A DNA stretch of 64,000 nt from Apophysomyces variabilis. Taxonomy: Eukaryota; Mucoromycota; Mucoromycetes; Mucorales; Mucoraceae. The position numbers and the translations under genes are program-made. The stretch is from NCBI GenBank assembly GCA_002749535.1, contig MZZL01000060.1:126114-190113 (forward strand), given 5' to 3'. Below the pieces are notes generated by a model. That model had not been told where the DNA came from. It saw only the letters and a list, made by a program, of their open reading frames with translations, and did not search any database. Positions 1-11,396 of this stretch are shown in pieces (position 1 is the stretch's first letter; each line of letters opens with the position of its first letter).

Positions 1-1
1 C

Positions 2-2399
2 GTTTTGGAAAACTGGAATATGACGGTAGGCAAATTTACGAGCCGTATATCGCTTGGTTACAGCAACAGTATACCTACACTCGTATTTGAGCCACAAAAT
101 GTTCGTTATGTAGACGATATTTATTCTGGTGCTGATGGAAGCGAGGAAACTTGTATGACGGATGGATGTGGCATGATTTCCTATGCTGCGATGCGGAAGA
201 TCATGGGTTCTGAACGTAAAGATGTCCTACCATGTGCTGTCCAAGGTCGTATAGGTGGTGCCAAGGGTGTTTGGATTGTGGGGCCAGAAGTAGACTTCAA
301 CTCGGGAGAATGGATCGAGATTCGCAAATCTCAGAACAAGTTTAAAACAGGTGTGCCGCAAGCAGATCTGAGTATTGATCCTGTTCACTATACGTTTGAT
401 CTTGTAAAGGATGCGATATGCGTTTATCCATCTAATTTGAATACGCAATTCATCCAATGCCTTGCGGCTGGTGGGGTGCCAACCTCCGTTTTTGTCGACC
501 TGCTAAAAGAGTATCTACGGCGATTGATATCTATTGTAGCCGAAAACAAGAATATTAAGATATTACGAGATTGGGTTGCCAAGACAGGTTCAATCATGCG
601 CGCACGTTGGGAGCTAGAAGATAATGAAAAGGGTATCTGGAGAGAACAGGTCGTGGATGAAGAGTATACTGAGTGCAAGGTGGACGAAGAGATACCTGAG
701 ACGTCTTCGGCGACCTTGGCTAATGAAAACTATTGGAAATTCAATGCCTACTCTGGCGCTCCCGCTGGCATGCATGAGTCTGCCGTTCGTTTACTGGATT
801 CTGGTTTTGATCTATCCAATCCATATTTAAGCAGCAAAATCACACAAATTTTTCGCAATGTCATGCGTTCAGTGACCAGCAAATACAAAATTGAAGTAGA
901 ACAATCCTGTACTGTTACCTGCATACCCGATCCCACTGGTACATTGGAAGAAGGGCAAATCTTTTTGCAGCTATCCAAACGTCGAACGGACGAAACCACA
1001 GGCATCCCAGCCGGTCTGGTCCTGGGTAAATGTATCGTTACCCGCAGTCCGTGCGGCCTTAAAAGCGATATCCAGAAAGTGACAGCCATCGATTGTACAG
1101 CTTTACGTTTGTATACAGACGTCGTAGTTTTCCCTGTGAAAGGACGGCGATCACTAGCGAGCATGCTAGGAGGTGGTGACTATGATGGGGATATCGTAAG
1201 TTTTGAGTGGCCATTGGAATATGGATTTGATATCCTCTTTTTAGATTTTTTGTTGCTGGGATCCGCGCATTGTAGAACCATTTGAAGGATCATCCGTACC
1301 GCCTGCGCCAGCCAAGGTGCAGGATGCGTTTGAAAAGAATACAACCAAGCTGAGGCAGGTTCTCACGAGGTTTAGAACGGAAACGGAACAAGAGATGGCG
1401 TTACAAAAGATTTTCCTCTTTACGGCATTACCAGATAATACGTTGGGCCTTTACGAGAATTGGCGAATCGTCTTGGCGGAGCTTACTTCATTAGACAATG
1501 AGGAAGTAGTTTATCTGGCGCATATGTGCGCTAAACTCGTGGATGCTCCAAAACAGGGGTTAACGCTGAAACCGTCCGTGCTGGCGCAGGATCGTGATAA
1601 GTTCTCAAAGATCTCGTACCCCGCATGGTTCTTAGACAAACGCAACAAGCAGCGAGAGAAGGATATGAAGTCATACATGGAAGTCAATAGTGTGGTACCA
1701 CTTGAAACCCGATTAGACACAACAATGGATTATTTATACGATGCACTTATGAAAGAAACGGACGCATTTACGGCCTTTTCCAGAACCAGAACCATGTTTA
1801 TGGAAGAAACGACCGTGCTGGCCGATCCTGACCTTACCGCTCCTTGGACGAATGCGATGGAAACCGCCAGTCAAATGAATGAGCAGTCCTTGCTAGCAGA
1901 TTTACAAGCAATTCAACGAGCGATAGATCAAAGCATCGATGATTTTCACCAAGATAATAAGACATTGTATCTGCGCTTGCAAAGGAAGATAGCAAGTCGA
2001 TTTGATCCTACTAAAACGGCGGAGGTCTTCACGGATGATGTCAGTCAATTCAGCACTGCTTTTGAATTAGAAGAATTTTACGCTTATGAGTTCCAGCAAA
2101 TCTTGAAATCCACCATCACTTCGAATATTCTCAAATACGATATGCAAGCAAACCATGGGCTGATGCTTCAATCGATTAAAGCAAGTTATGCATATATTCG
2201 GTCGATGCAATGTGACAGTCGTTCGCGGTACTGTTACGTGGTGGCCTTTGACGTGCTGAGGCGTCTGAAAGCAGATGCACGGGCGCGATCTTCGAAGAAC
2301 AATGGGCTCAGTGAAAGTGTTGTGCCTTCCATTTACACAGCATTGAATCTTGATAGTACATGGGTGCGGCGAATCAAAGAACGTGCCTCCAAATCATAA
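2..2399 (+). CDS. RNA-dependent RNA polymerase, RdRP (QDE-1/RDR) family, 5' end off window
   Basis: 3' portion of a cellular RNA-dependent RNA polymerase, the enzyme that makes double-stranded RNA for RNA silencing. The frame is already open at the window edge, so the N-terminus is missing. Exons are 2-1195 and 1245-2399; the 49-nt intron is GTAAGT...TTTTTAG. Joined, the frame reads GGGDYDGDI then IFCCWDPRIVEPFEG. DYDGD is the DxDGD metal-binding catalytic motif of this family, and the WDP..VEPFEG block after it is also typical. About 780 residues are visible and no internal stops are seen. The C-terminal 360 residues form the usual helical tail. It converges on the phosphatidylserine decarboxylase gene across a T-rich spacer. 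RdRP genes are central to RNAi in Mucorales; which paralogue this is cannot be told from the fragment. Confidence 0.93.
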
Positions 2400-2904
2400 T
2401 ACCTTCGTCATCGCTTTTGCTTCGTTTTTGAACAGCATAAAAAGTTTCCCTCTTGTAACCACAAGACATATGTGTATAAACCTTACCCTCTATTCTCCCC
2501 CCTTGTCCGTTTTAGCTAATAAAAAAACCAGTTGAAGCGAGTCAACTGTTACTACCCGTGTACGTCTCTTGGCCCCCTCCTTTTTTTATTCTTGCTACTT
2601 ATAGATATTGCATCCTAGTGCACAGCCATGCTAACAAGCAACAAAGGATAATTCGTGGGCATATAACAAGGCAGAGGGTAACCATGATGACAGGATGGAT
2701 AAGAACCTACCGGACAAAGATCATCAAGGATATTTTGTTCGTTTATCCATCAGCTGATTGTTCCCGATATGTTATGCATAGATAGGCAACATGCTTTCTG
2801 TTTTCCTTTTTTTTTTTTTTTTTAATTTTTTTTTTTTTGTTTTTTTTTTTTTTTTTAATTTTTTTTTTTTTGTTTTTTTTTTTTTTTTTAATTTTTTTTT
2901 TTTT

Positions 2905-2938
<34 letters not shown>

Positions 2939-2971
2939 GTTTTTATTGTTAGATTAGAAGGCAGTGATAAG
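2400..2971. other. Convergent intergenic spacer with T-rich minisatellite
   Basis: 3' flanks of the RdRP (+) and phosphatidylserine decarboxylase (-) genes. No credible coding sequence. The second half is almost pure T on the + strand (see the 33-nt repeat). Confidence 0.8.
2807..2937. repeat. 33-nt T-rich minisatellite, about 3 units
   Basis: Runs of T are interrupted by AA at 2824, 2857 and 2890 and by single G at 2839, 2872 and 2905. Both markers recur every 33 nt exactly, so this is a tandem duplication rather than a plain poly-T tract. Confidence 0.85.
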
Positions 2972-4656
2972 TTAATTTATGAAAGTACCAATCTTTTCGC
3001 CAACCACTACTTTTGTCTCGAGAGATTTTTCAGAATTTTGCAAAAGATCAGCATCCCAAATCACTGTATCCTTGGGGAAGACGGCAATCACCGTGGATCC
3101 ACCGTATTGGAAGTAGCCCATCTCCTCACCCTTCTTTAATTCTTTTCCTGGTTCATCGGCATTGGTCAGGACAATAGACCCGACTAACAAGGCGCCAATA
3201 GCCACTATTGCGAATCGAGATCCTTTATGGTTTCTCATGGTGAGGATCTGACGATGATTTTCTGTAAAAACGTTCACGTCTTCTCTGACCAAGCATGGAT
3301 TTACTAGGAAAAAGAAAAGAGAGGAAGCGTGAGAATCACGATCGGGGACTTTCCATTCTTTTAAATTATTACCTGTATAGTAGGTACCGTCAATATTTTG
3401 AATTGATTCCAGTACACCACCCGCTGGGGCGTGCCATCGATGGTAGTCTTGTGGAGCCAATCGGAAAATAGCCAAAGAGCCACCCTGCAGTTCTTCCGCC
3501 AAACCTTCGTCCTTGAGAAGATTAGCCACAGTGAATTCCTTGCCTTTGATCCTAAAATAAGTCAAGTATACGTTCACATGCTTCCTGTTAGCCTAACGAG
3601 AAACGAATGTTTATCGTTTGACAAAATCAGAAACTTGCCAGAATTTCGTGGCGTCGTCGACCGACTGGAATACGTTCAGACGACAATCGGCTGCAGATAC
3701 AAGAATATCCTATGAAATTTTTTTGCTGTCTCTTAAGTTTTTCGATTTCACATGTATAGAACAACTTACAGGGTTTTCCTGATATGCAATAGGCCGAAGT
3801 TCCGGTCGGATAGCGCGTGAAAAAAACTCGTTAAAGTTTTTGTACTCATTGACGTCAGATACAACGAATTCGTCCAGTTCAATGTTGTAATGTTCGACAA
3901 AGGAAGGAATCTGGCTTACGGACTTGGGATCCGTAAAATAAGTCCCTTGACGATTGGTTTCATATAAGAATAACTTGTGCATAGCATCCGTCTCCACAGC
4001 TTTTTTGTTTATTTGTTAGATAACGAAAGAAACGGTCCATTTAGTACCGAAGTTCTCTTTCCTTCTTCCTTTTTTCGCTTTACCTTTTTGTCTGTAATGA
4101 CCTGTGAACAGCAGGTGCATGCCGATACGGGTATACAAGGGCATCGCTTCATATTCGTATTCTCCAGTCTATGCCCAAAGGAAGATCCAAATTTTCAGGT
4201 CCGTTGCACAACGCGTCCCTTTGTCCTACCTCACGAATAATAACAAAGTTGCCAAAGCGTTTTTCCACTGCTAATTTCACATTCTCAGGTAGCAAATGCT
4301 CATGTAACCAATTTGTCAACTTGCGTTTGTACCAGTGTTTTGGTGTATGGATAGCAGGCGTATGGATACCACCATGAACTAAGTGATCATCATCGTTTCG
4401 TATAAGCTAAAATGGAAATGCTTTGCAGGACATTTTCCTATCGAACTGACCTATTTTTCCGGAATGGGTTTCGTCGATGGATCTGGTAAATGCCTATGAT
4501 TTCCATAACGACAACTATATCAGTGAACCGAGAAAAGAACGCTTTTCTCGTTTTCTCTTTTACCCTCATTAATCCGTCATGATTGTTGGATTTAATATGT
4601 TCTTCCACTTCTTCGTGAGATTCGAAGCTATAAAAATCTTGTTCATCCACAGTCAT
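2972..4656 (-). CDS. Phosphatidylserine decarboxylase proenzyme
   Basis: Decarboxylates phosphatidylserine to phosphatidylethanolamine. Seven exons on the minus strand: 4656-4564, 4406-4230, 4168-4084, 3999-3770, 3709-3639, 3551-3373, 3303-2972, giving 388 aa. Family blocks seen in order: EAMPLYTRIGMHLLF; SVSQIPSFVEHYNI; NEFFSRAIRPELRP; SAADCRLNVF; IKGKEFTVANLL; LAPQDYHRWHAP with the conserved His; GTYYTVNP; VFTENHR; and GGST at residues 346-349. GGST is the variant of the LGST self-cleavage site, where cleavage before Ser348 would leave a pyruvoyl alpha chain of about 41 residues. The intron at 3638-3552 begins GCAAGT: only this GC-AG junction gives KFW-IKGKEF in frame. No long N-terminal targeting region or C2 domain is seen. 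The start is the first ATG of an exon that joins in frame. Confidence 0.92.
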
Positions 4657-6795
4657 GGCCGAGTAAGTTTAAAAAAAATTAAATGGATGAAAGAGGAAAA
4701 AAAAAGACTAGCTTAGTAGTGCGAATTGTTTATTTATATATTTATCAGGACATTCCCATTTTACCGATAGTGGTACAAGAAACAGCTGGCTTAATTTTTT
4801 TGCCAAGACGGAAAAGAATAGTCGTAGGTCATTTTACAGCACTCTGCAACCCGGACGTAAAGTGCCTATTTCATGCTCTTGACCGAAGGTTACACTTGCC
4901 GCCTTTTTTTTTTATTTCCACTAGACTACTGCAGTGGCAGGTCAGACTCTCGAGGTATGACCTTTCACCTGGTTACCGCTTTTGGTTTCCGAGGAGATTT
5001 GGGATACTCTAACTGAAGCTGATGCATTTTCTTTGTTTTTCTTCCCATTTATTGTAAACATACACACTTAAGAAACTAAATGACGGCTCTGACGTAAAAC
5101 CCAGGCACAAATTCATGCAAGGGCATAATAAGCAAATAGAGTGGATTCAGTAAATATCAGAGCCAATGATTTTTTACATAACAAGTCAGTCATTGTGCTA
5201 TGTCCATTGATAGTCAGGTCCACATATGGCACCCATGCATTTTGTTGACAATTTCGGCAGAATAATCGGATGTAAGAGAGAATGACGGAGACATTGAAGC
5301 TTCGTGTTGGCATGCAGACATACCATGAGATCGCGTCGAAATGGAATGGGATACGTTTCCTTTTCTTTTATGATTTGCTATGTTCCTGCAGTACTTTTTA
5401 ACTGTCAAAGAAGCTTGCAAACTGATTTTATTTGTTCGTTGGCTAACCTCCTGTTATTTCTCAAAGCAAGATGTTAGCAAGATTTTCCTGTCTTACTCCC
5501 TAAGAAATATTCTGCTAGCTGGTATTCTGAAATCTCATCGAAACTCTGGATCACTTGTCTTTGGTTATTGGATATTATACAAATATATCATACATGCCTC
5601 TCAGCTGTTCTCTATGGCCAAATAAAGGGAACGTACTATAGCCTAAAGTAATGAAGAGTGACGAAAAGGAACTTGCTATTGATTCGATTCCTGTGAACAC
5701 TGTGTGCCCCTTTGCACATCGTCATCATGCTTAAAGCTGACGTCGCTATTGCAGCGTGGTTCTAGTGTACTGTAAATCGGGTTGTAGAGAGGAAAGGTAC
5801 AATCTAGGCGAATCAGAAGCGCTACATTTATGAGACTCGTCATGTATACAGTATGAGTTGCCAAGTTATGCCTGTTGATTTGTGATGGGTTCCGTCCCCG
5901 CCAGCATACCTTTGAACTTGTTACTGTTCAAATAATGGATGAAAAAAGATCAATGCGAGGCCCACAATGACGCTGCAAAAACCAATGATTGAGAGAGAGA
6001 GAGATAGCCAGAAAGAAGAGGCAATCTATTGGCTAAGCAAGGTCACAAAATAGTGTTTCGGTTTGGCGTTTTTGCACTTGCGGCCCGATCAATAAGCACG
6101 GCGTCTGACGGTTTGCTTGCGAACGACCTTGTTCTCGGCCGTCCTTGTATGTTTCAATCGAGAAAGAGCAGAGGTGAGGCTTTTTTGTTCTGCCGAATGG
6201 TCCATGAAAGATTGTGAGACGATTAAATCTGATAATTTGGTAACCAGGTGAGGCTTTGGGTCTTTCTACCATTGGCCGAAACTCATGAGCTGGTGCTGAT
6301 CCGATCTGACTACAAAATGCACCACTTATGATTGGCTCGTTTATAGCAAGAAGATGGTAGTGCCTCGCACCAATGCCACACGAATGGCGTTCGGTTAAGC
6401 AGATCACCCGGCTATTGAAGCGAAAGATCGGTAAGGCAATATCCCAGGAATTCAGTATCCAGCAACCCACTATAGCTCCTATTTTCTCACGATATCTTGT
6501 AATTAGGACATTGGATAATCGATACCGTCCAAAATTTCAAAGAGCAACAAGTGATATTTGCTGTAGATCAAATCGAACAGATCTAGGCGCACTTGCTTGC
6601 ATAGGTTAACGATGCGGGGAAGAACGGTATTGTCCAATTTAGGATGTAACACGATGTTGACTCACATTAAGACTCCTTGGAAAGCCAATTTTTAGTGGAT
6701 CTTTTTCCAACCGGTAGTAAGTTGAATTGCCATATAAAAGCGATTCGACCTACAGATAGCTTTCTTTTCTTTGTTATCAGATCCTATACAAAAGA
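4657..6795. other. Intergenic, no supported gene
   Basis: About 2.1 kb between the divergently transcribed decarboxylase (-) and transporter (+). Frames are short and carry no recognisable motif. A GA microsatellite lies near 5992-6004. The two promoters must lie here, but no element stands out. Confidence 0.6.
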
Positions 6796-8803
6796 ATGAC
6801 GAGTGAATTACCGATCAAGCAGATGAACGAAGAAAAATTTGCCATTAGTATAGACGTATCCGAAGAGAATCGCAACAAAGACAAACCAATGACAAAGGAT
6901 ACTAAAGAAATGGATGGTAAAGCTGATCTTGTTTGATGAAGCACAAGATAAAAATTACTACTACTTAGCACATCTATTAAAAACAAAGAGAGGACACTTC
7001 GTACGGAAGAAGAGGATGGCCCAGATGGCGGCTACGGCTGGTTTGTCGTCCTTGGTGCGTTCCTAATCCAGTCTACCAGTTTTGGCGTAGCGACGTGCTG
7101 GTATGTTATTGCACCCTGTCGTCTTTGCCCCAGCTTATACTCTTGTCAAACAACGGCATATAATATGCTGATCTAACGTCATGATTTCTAGGGGTAAGGC
7201 TTTATTGTTCAGACGTGTACCATCAGCAATGTTGCATTGTCTCTAACATGCAAGTACGTTAATTACCGTTAGGCGTCATGCAAGACTATTACGAACAACA
7301 TACGTTTGGAAAAGAGGCTACTGTCCAATTGAGTTTTATCGGCTCGTTGATTTTGGTCTTTCTGAATATGATGGGTCCAGTAGCTCAGATACTAGGATCC
7401 ATTATCGGTATACGCCTGGTGATACTCCTTGGATTGGTCCTTGTAGCTATCGGGCTTGAGATGGCAGGATTTGCAACACAGGCAAGACAAGGTTCATGTT
7501 CCCAAGTTATAACAAATGCTTCTCCCTTTCTTTGCGGTAATAATATCTTGCTTGCCCAATTTTTTCTTTTTCTTTTTTTTCTTTCTCTACCTACTATAGA
7601 TCTGGCATCTGTACCTGACGCAAGGAGTCCTTTACGGCAGCGGTTCTTCGCTTATGTTTTTCACGGTTGTAAGTGAAAGATCAAGAAAATGACACAAATT
7701 GACGGAATGCAAACTCCTCTCCGTGTTCTGCAGATGGCCGTGGCACCACAATACTTTACACGGCGTCGAGGTCTTGCTCTTGGAATTATTGCTAGTGGAT
7801 CTGGCATTGGTGGTTTGGTGCTTCCCTTTGTCATGTCGTCTATCAACACTTCGTTGGGACCGGGATGGTAAAGCCAAAGAAAGAAAAATAGATGTTAGCA
7901 ATGCATGTCTATCCTCACACTCTCAGTAACATAGGACCTACCGTGTGATGGGATTCATTTGTTTTGCTTGTGGGTTGTTGGCTATGGCATTGGTCAAGGA
8001 ATACAAGCCCAAACCAAAGGAGCGCCAAAAGCTTACAGATATTGTCGACTTTAGTGTCCTTAAGGATTTCAACTTTGCTCTCTTTTGTGTTGCATCCGAC
8101 TTGGCCCTGTTGGGCTATTTTGTACCTTATTTCTATCTACCATGTAAGGTTATCTCTTCGTAAACAGAACGAAAATCAATACTACTTGCCAATGGAGAAA
8201 CTCATATTTTTGACAAACATAGCATATGCAACGAGTTACGGTGTATCGTATTCTCAGGGGTCGGCCCTTGTTGCTGTGGCAGCCGCAGCTAATTTCGTCG
8301 GTCGTATCTTTGTTGGTTACTTAGCTGACCGCATCGGTCGACTAAACACCAGTATCATCTATACAAGCCTTGGTGGTCTAAGTTCCTTTTTGGTCTGGAC
8401 GTTTGCATATAGCTATGGCGTCATGATGTTGTTTTCGGTTATGTTTGGCCTCTTCTGCGGATCCTACTTTGCCTTACGTAAGTCTGCCTTACTCTATTAT
8501 TTTGCTTGTTCGAGAAATAATAACTTTGGGTACCTGTTCTTTCCGTGATTTTTTGTAGTATCACCTATCGGTGCTTTTCTCCTCGGTATGAAGAAGTTTC
8601 CCTCCGGCCTGTCTCTGATCTTGATCACGAACATCATTGGTGTCTTCGGACCGAATATTGCCAGTGCAATTGATTCTCGAGTTAACAATGTTCAACCATA
8701 TTTCACCTATCAAATGTTTACTGGTGTTTGTTATTTTGCTGGAACCTTCTGCTTGATTTGGCTCAGGCTGCGTATAGATAGAAAGCTTATAGTAAAAATC
8801 TAA
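6796..8803 (+). CDS. MFS transporter, monocarboxylate transporter (MCT/SLC16-like) family
   Basis: Plasma-membrane transporter of the fungal MCT-like group. Exons: 6796-6916, 6989-7100, 7192-7193, 7273-7481, 7600-7668, 7734-7867, 7935-8143, 8223-8477, 8559-8803; 451 aa. Signatures: DGGYGWFVVLGAF at the start of TM1, then WGVMQDYY, IWHLYLTQGVLYG, PQYFTRRRGLALGI, a hydrophilic central loop (KEYKPKPKERQK) and GRIFVGYLADRIGR. The frame around 7101-7272 closes only if a 2-nt exon (GG, 7192-7193) lies between two complete introns. The intron at 7482-7599 starts GCAAGA (GC-AG), because only that junction gives ATQ-IWHLY. Fungal relatives carry monocarboxylates or riboflavin; substrate cannot be predicted here. 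The exon 1 to 2 junction (AAAG acceptor) is the least certain. Confidence 0.88.
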
Positions 8804-8832
8804 TAATAAAATAAAGAAGCAAAAAGTAAATG

Positions 8833-9210
8833 TTAGCTTGTCGCATCAAAATTCTTTTCTATTCGATAGTTGAGGTCATTGATTGTTAGAGGGGGGAAAA
8901 AGCCTATCAGCATCTTATATATGAAGAACACCCGTACAATGTCCAGAAACAACAAGCCGCAAAACATAGCCATCATCATGGCGATGCTCGGGCGCAGTTT
9001 CTTTAGTTTGACAATGTCATGAAATACGCTCCACTTAACGCAGTTAATGGTATCATAAAATAATTTAATTATGGAACAGGTAATCGGGTGCACAGATCTA
9101 TCTTTCTCATGGTCACGAAAAATGTCAGGAGCTAGGCGACTGTTGCGAAGAGATTCTATTATTCGAAAATACATTTCTAACATTATGACAGAGAAATCCA
9201 ACAATGTCAT
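8833..9210 (-). CDS. Hypothetical membrane protein, possibly the last exon of a larger gene
   Basis: A 125-residue open frame starting MTLLDF. Its C-terminal half has a strongly hydrophobic double stretch (AMMMAMFCGLLFLDIVRVFF then IYKMLIGFFPPL), like a membrane hairpin, followed by a charged tail. The frame stays open upstream to about 9229, after a CCTTTAG acceptor-like site, so it may be a terminal exon. A separate upstream minus-strand frame (about 9446-9220, one inferred intron) ends FEDLPLDDVGSDY-stop and may be a neighbouring gene end. I do not recognise the family. A real gene is plausible, not proven. Confidence 0.3.
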   Translation of the reverse strand: MTLLDFSVIMLEMYFRIIESLRNSRLAPDIFRDHEKDRSVHPITCSIIKLFYDTINCVKWSVFHDIVKLKKLRPSIAMMMAMFCGLLFLDIVRVFFIYKMLIGFFPPLTINDLNYRIEKNFDATS

Positions 9211-9596
9211 GGTATTTAATAATCTGATCCTACATCGTCTAAAGGTAAGTCTTCAAAACCTTTTCCAGAACCAGATAGCGGGGCATATGTGTGTTTGAGC
9301 TTAGCAGCACCTTTTATTAGCATGTCAAAGCTTCTTTTTCTTTTCAGTCATGCCTTGCCTTTTCTCCGTATCCAGAAAGGCTTTTGCTTACGTTCTTGAT
9401 CCGAAACCTGTGCGTGTAAGTTTCTTCGGCGATCAACGAAAGAGGTTCATCTGGCAGTTTCATCTTCACTCAAAATCGCGTGCATTGTTCTTGTCAGGAA
9501 CCTGTCGGTAGAACCGCGCGTGGCAAATTCACGGGAATACGATCGCTGCAACACGCATAAGACATCCTCCAGCAAGATGACACCTTGCTGGCCGTC

Positions 9597-10362
9597 AGGT
9601 CAGGCAAAGAGGAGGAGCGGAACGTAAAGCAGACCTCACACCCTCCAAGTTTTCCACAAAGAGCCGCAACGAAAGCAGACACTCAATGTGTAGACCCCCA
9701 ACAGGGAGGCGGAACGTAAAGCAGACCCTTTGATGGTTGACGGTGGATGCCATATGCACTCCGCAGCAGTATTGGACAAGATTGAAACCCTTCATTAGCT
9801 TGTGCGTCGGACAGCAGCACAGTATCGCTTACCTTCAATGATTGGCAGTTGATCGCACAAGCAGGCAACCCCCAGCAAGGTGTCATCATGCTGACCGTCA
9901 GGTCAGGCAAAGAGGGGGAGCGGAACGTAAAGCAGACCTCACACCCTCCAAGTTTTCCACAAAGAGCCGCAACGAAAGCAGACACTCAATGTGTAGACCC
10001 CCAACAGGGAGGCGGAACGTAAAGCAGACCCTTTGATGGTTGACGGTGGATGCCATATGCACTCCGCAGCAGTATTGGACAAGATTGAAACCCTTCATTA
10101 GCTTGTGCGTCGGACAGCAGCACAGTATCGCTTACCTTCAATGATTGGCAGTTGATCGCACAAGCAGGCAACCCCCAGCAAGGTGTCATCATGCTGACCG
10201 TCAGGTCAGGCAAAGAGGGGGAGCGGAACGTAAAGCAGACCTCACACCCTCCAAGTTTTCCACAAAGAGCCGCAACGAAAGCAGACACTCAATGTGTAGA
10301 CCCCCAACAGGGAGGCGGAACGTAAAGCAGACCCTTTGATGGTTGACGGTGGATGCCATATG
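9597..10362. repeat. 303-bp tandem repeat, about 2.5 near-identical copies
   Basis: Unit 1 is 9597-9899, unit 2 is 9900-10202 and a partial third runs 10203-10362, at an exact 303-bp period with almost no mismatches. Inside each unit the segment GCGGAACGTAAAGCAGACC occurs twice. Because 303 is divisible by three, the minus strand stays open across copies; those reading frames look like by-products of the period. Just before unit 1 a diverged copy is visible, and the third copy fades after 10362. Confidence 0.9.
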
Positions 10363-11396
10363 TGCTTGCAACGAGCTTTCATGGAATAAAAACTTTTGAT
10401 TAGCTTAAAGACTAGGCCATCACCCAATCACTCTACCTTATATCACCCTGAACGTACTTCTGCTAAGTCATGGCTTGCATCAAGTATAATAATCTTCTGT
10501 TAAAGGCTTGAAATACACGCTATTGGACAGCATTCAACAAGCTGTCATCTTGCTGGGACTTTGAGCAGAGAAAGAAAAAGGGAAGCAACGCAAACGCGCA
10601 GCTGGAAGGTTTATGTGCATGTGATCTTGTGACAGCAAACGCGCGATTCACCTGATGACAGATAACGATATGGATGTATTGGCCATCTTTAGTGCGTCCC
10701 GGCAAAGATGAGAGCTAGTGCTGGTTTTTTAACCAGAGATGATAAAGGCTACGGCGTGAATCTCTGATTTACTGCAACGTTAGCGCACAGTGAAATAGCT
10801 TGCACAGCGCTACTATGCCTCAGTGCACAAGGGTGAAAGTATGGTGTGAAGAGGACATGTAAAACTGCGTGCTCCTAGTAGGAAGAGAGCCGTATCTCGG
10901 CTGCGTAAGATGCGGAAAGAGCCAGTATGTATAGCTTCTGCGGCTTAAGGTTAGCTTAGACGACCGTAGATTACAGCCAGATGCCTTGCGGATATCACAG
11001 TTTTAGCAGGCCGAAAAAGTTAGTAGGTTTTAATTGGGAAACATGCAACTGTACAGCAGCCAGTCGTAGAGGCAGCTTTGGATATACCACAAAGCTTAAT
11101 AGCTACCGATTATTGCAAAATATGAGGCGTGGGATTGGCCATATGTTGAAGTTTTCGTACCAGATAAAGATCAGGATGGCATTTTCTAGGCTATAGAAAC
11201 AGTTGTTATGCAAGAACGACAGCTTTTTTCGAAGATTGAGAATGGCAAGCATACTGAAGACTGCAATGTTCTTTAAGGTCACTGTAAAAGGAACCCTGAA
11301 GGCTTCACATGTTATGTGTTACACAAGCTCTTGCTTTATTTGCGTTGCTGCGCGTCAGAAAGTAGCCATTCCCCCTTAACTCCGTATTTTACCCAA
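10363..11396. other. Intergenic, no supported gene
   Basis: Decaying edge of the 303-bp repeat, then about 900 bp with only short frames and no recognisable motif. Confidence 0.55.

Noticed and set aside
2837..3139. Plus-strand frame beginning with a long Phe/Leu run
   Set aside because: Translation of the T-rich minisatellite running into the antisense of the phosphatidylserine decarboxylase 3' exon.
6033..6470. 145-residue minus-strand frame
   Set aside because: No hydrophobic, low-complexity or family pattern, no splice context; opposite-strand frames of similar length overlap it.
9683..10288. Two identical 100-residue minus-strand frames in the tandem repeat
   Set aside because: They arise because the 303-bp period is a multiple of three; no splice context or known motif, and identical proteins simply repeat the unit.
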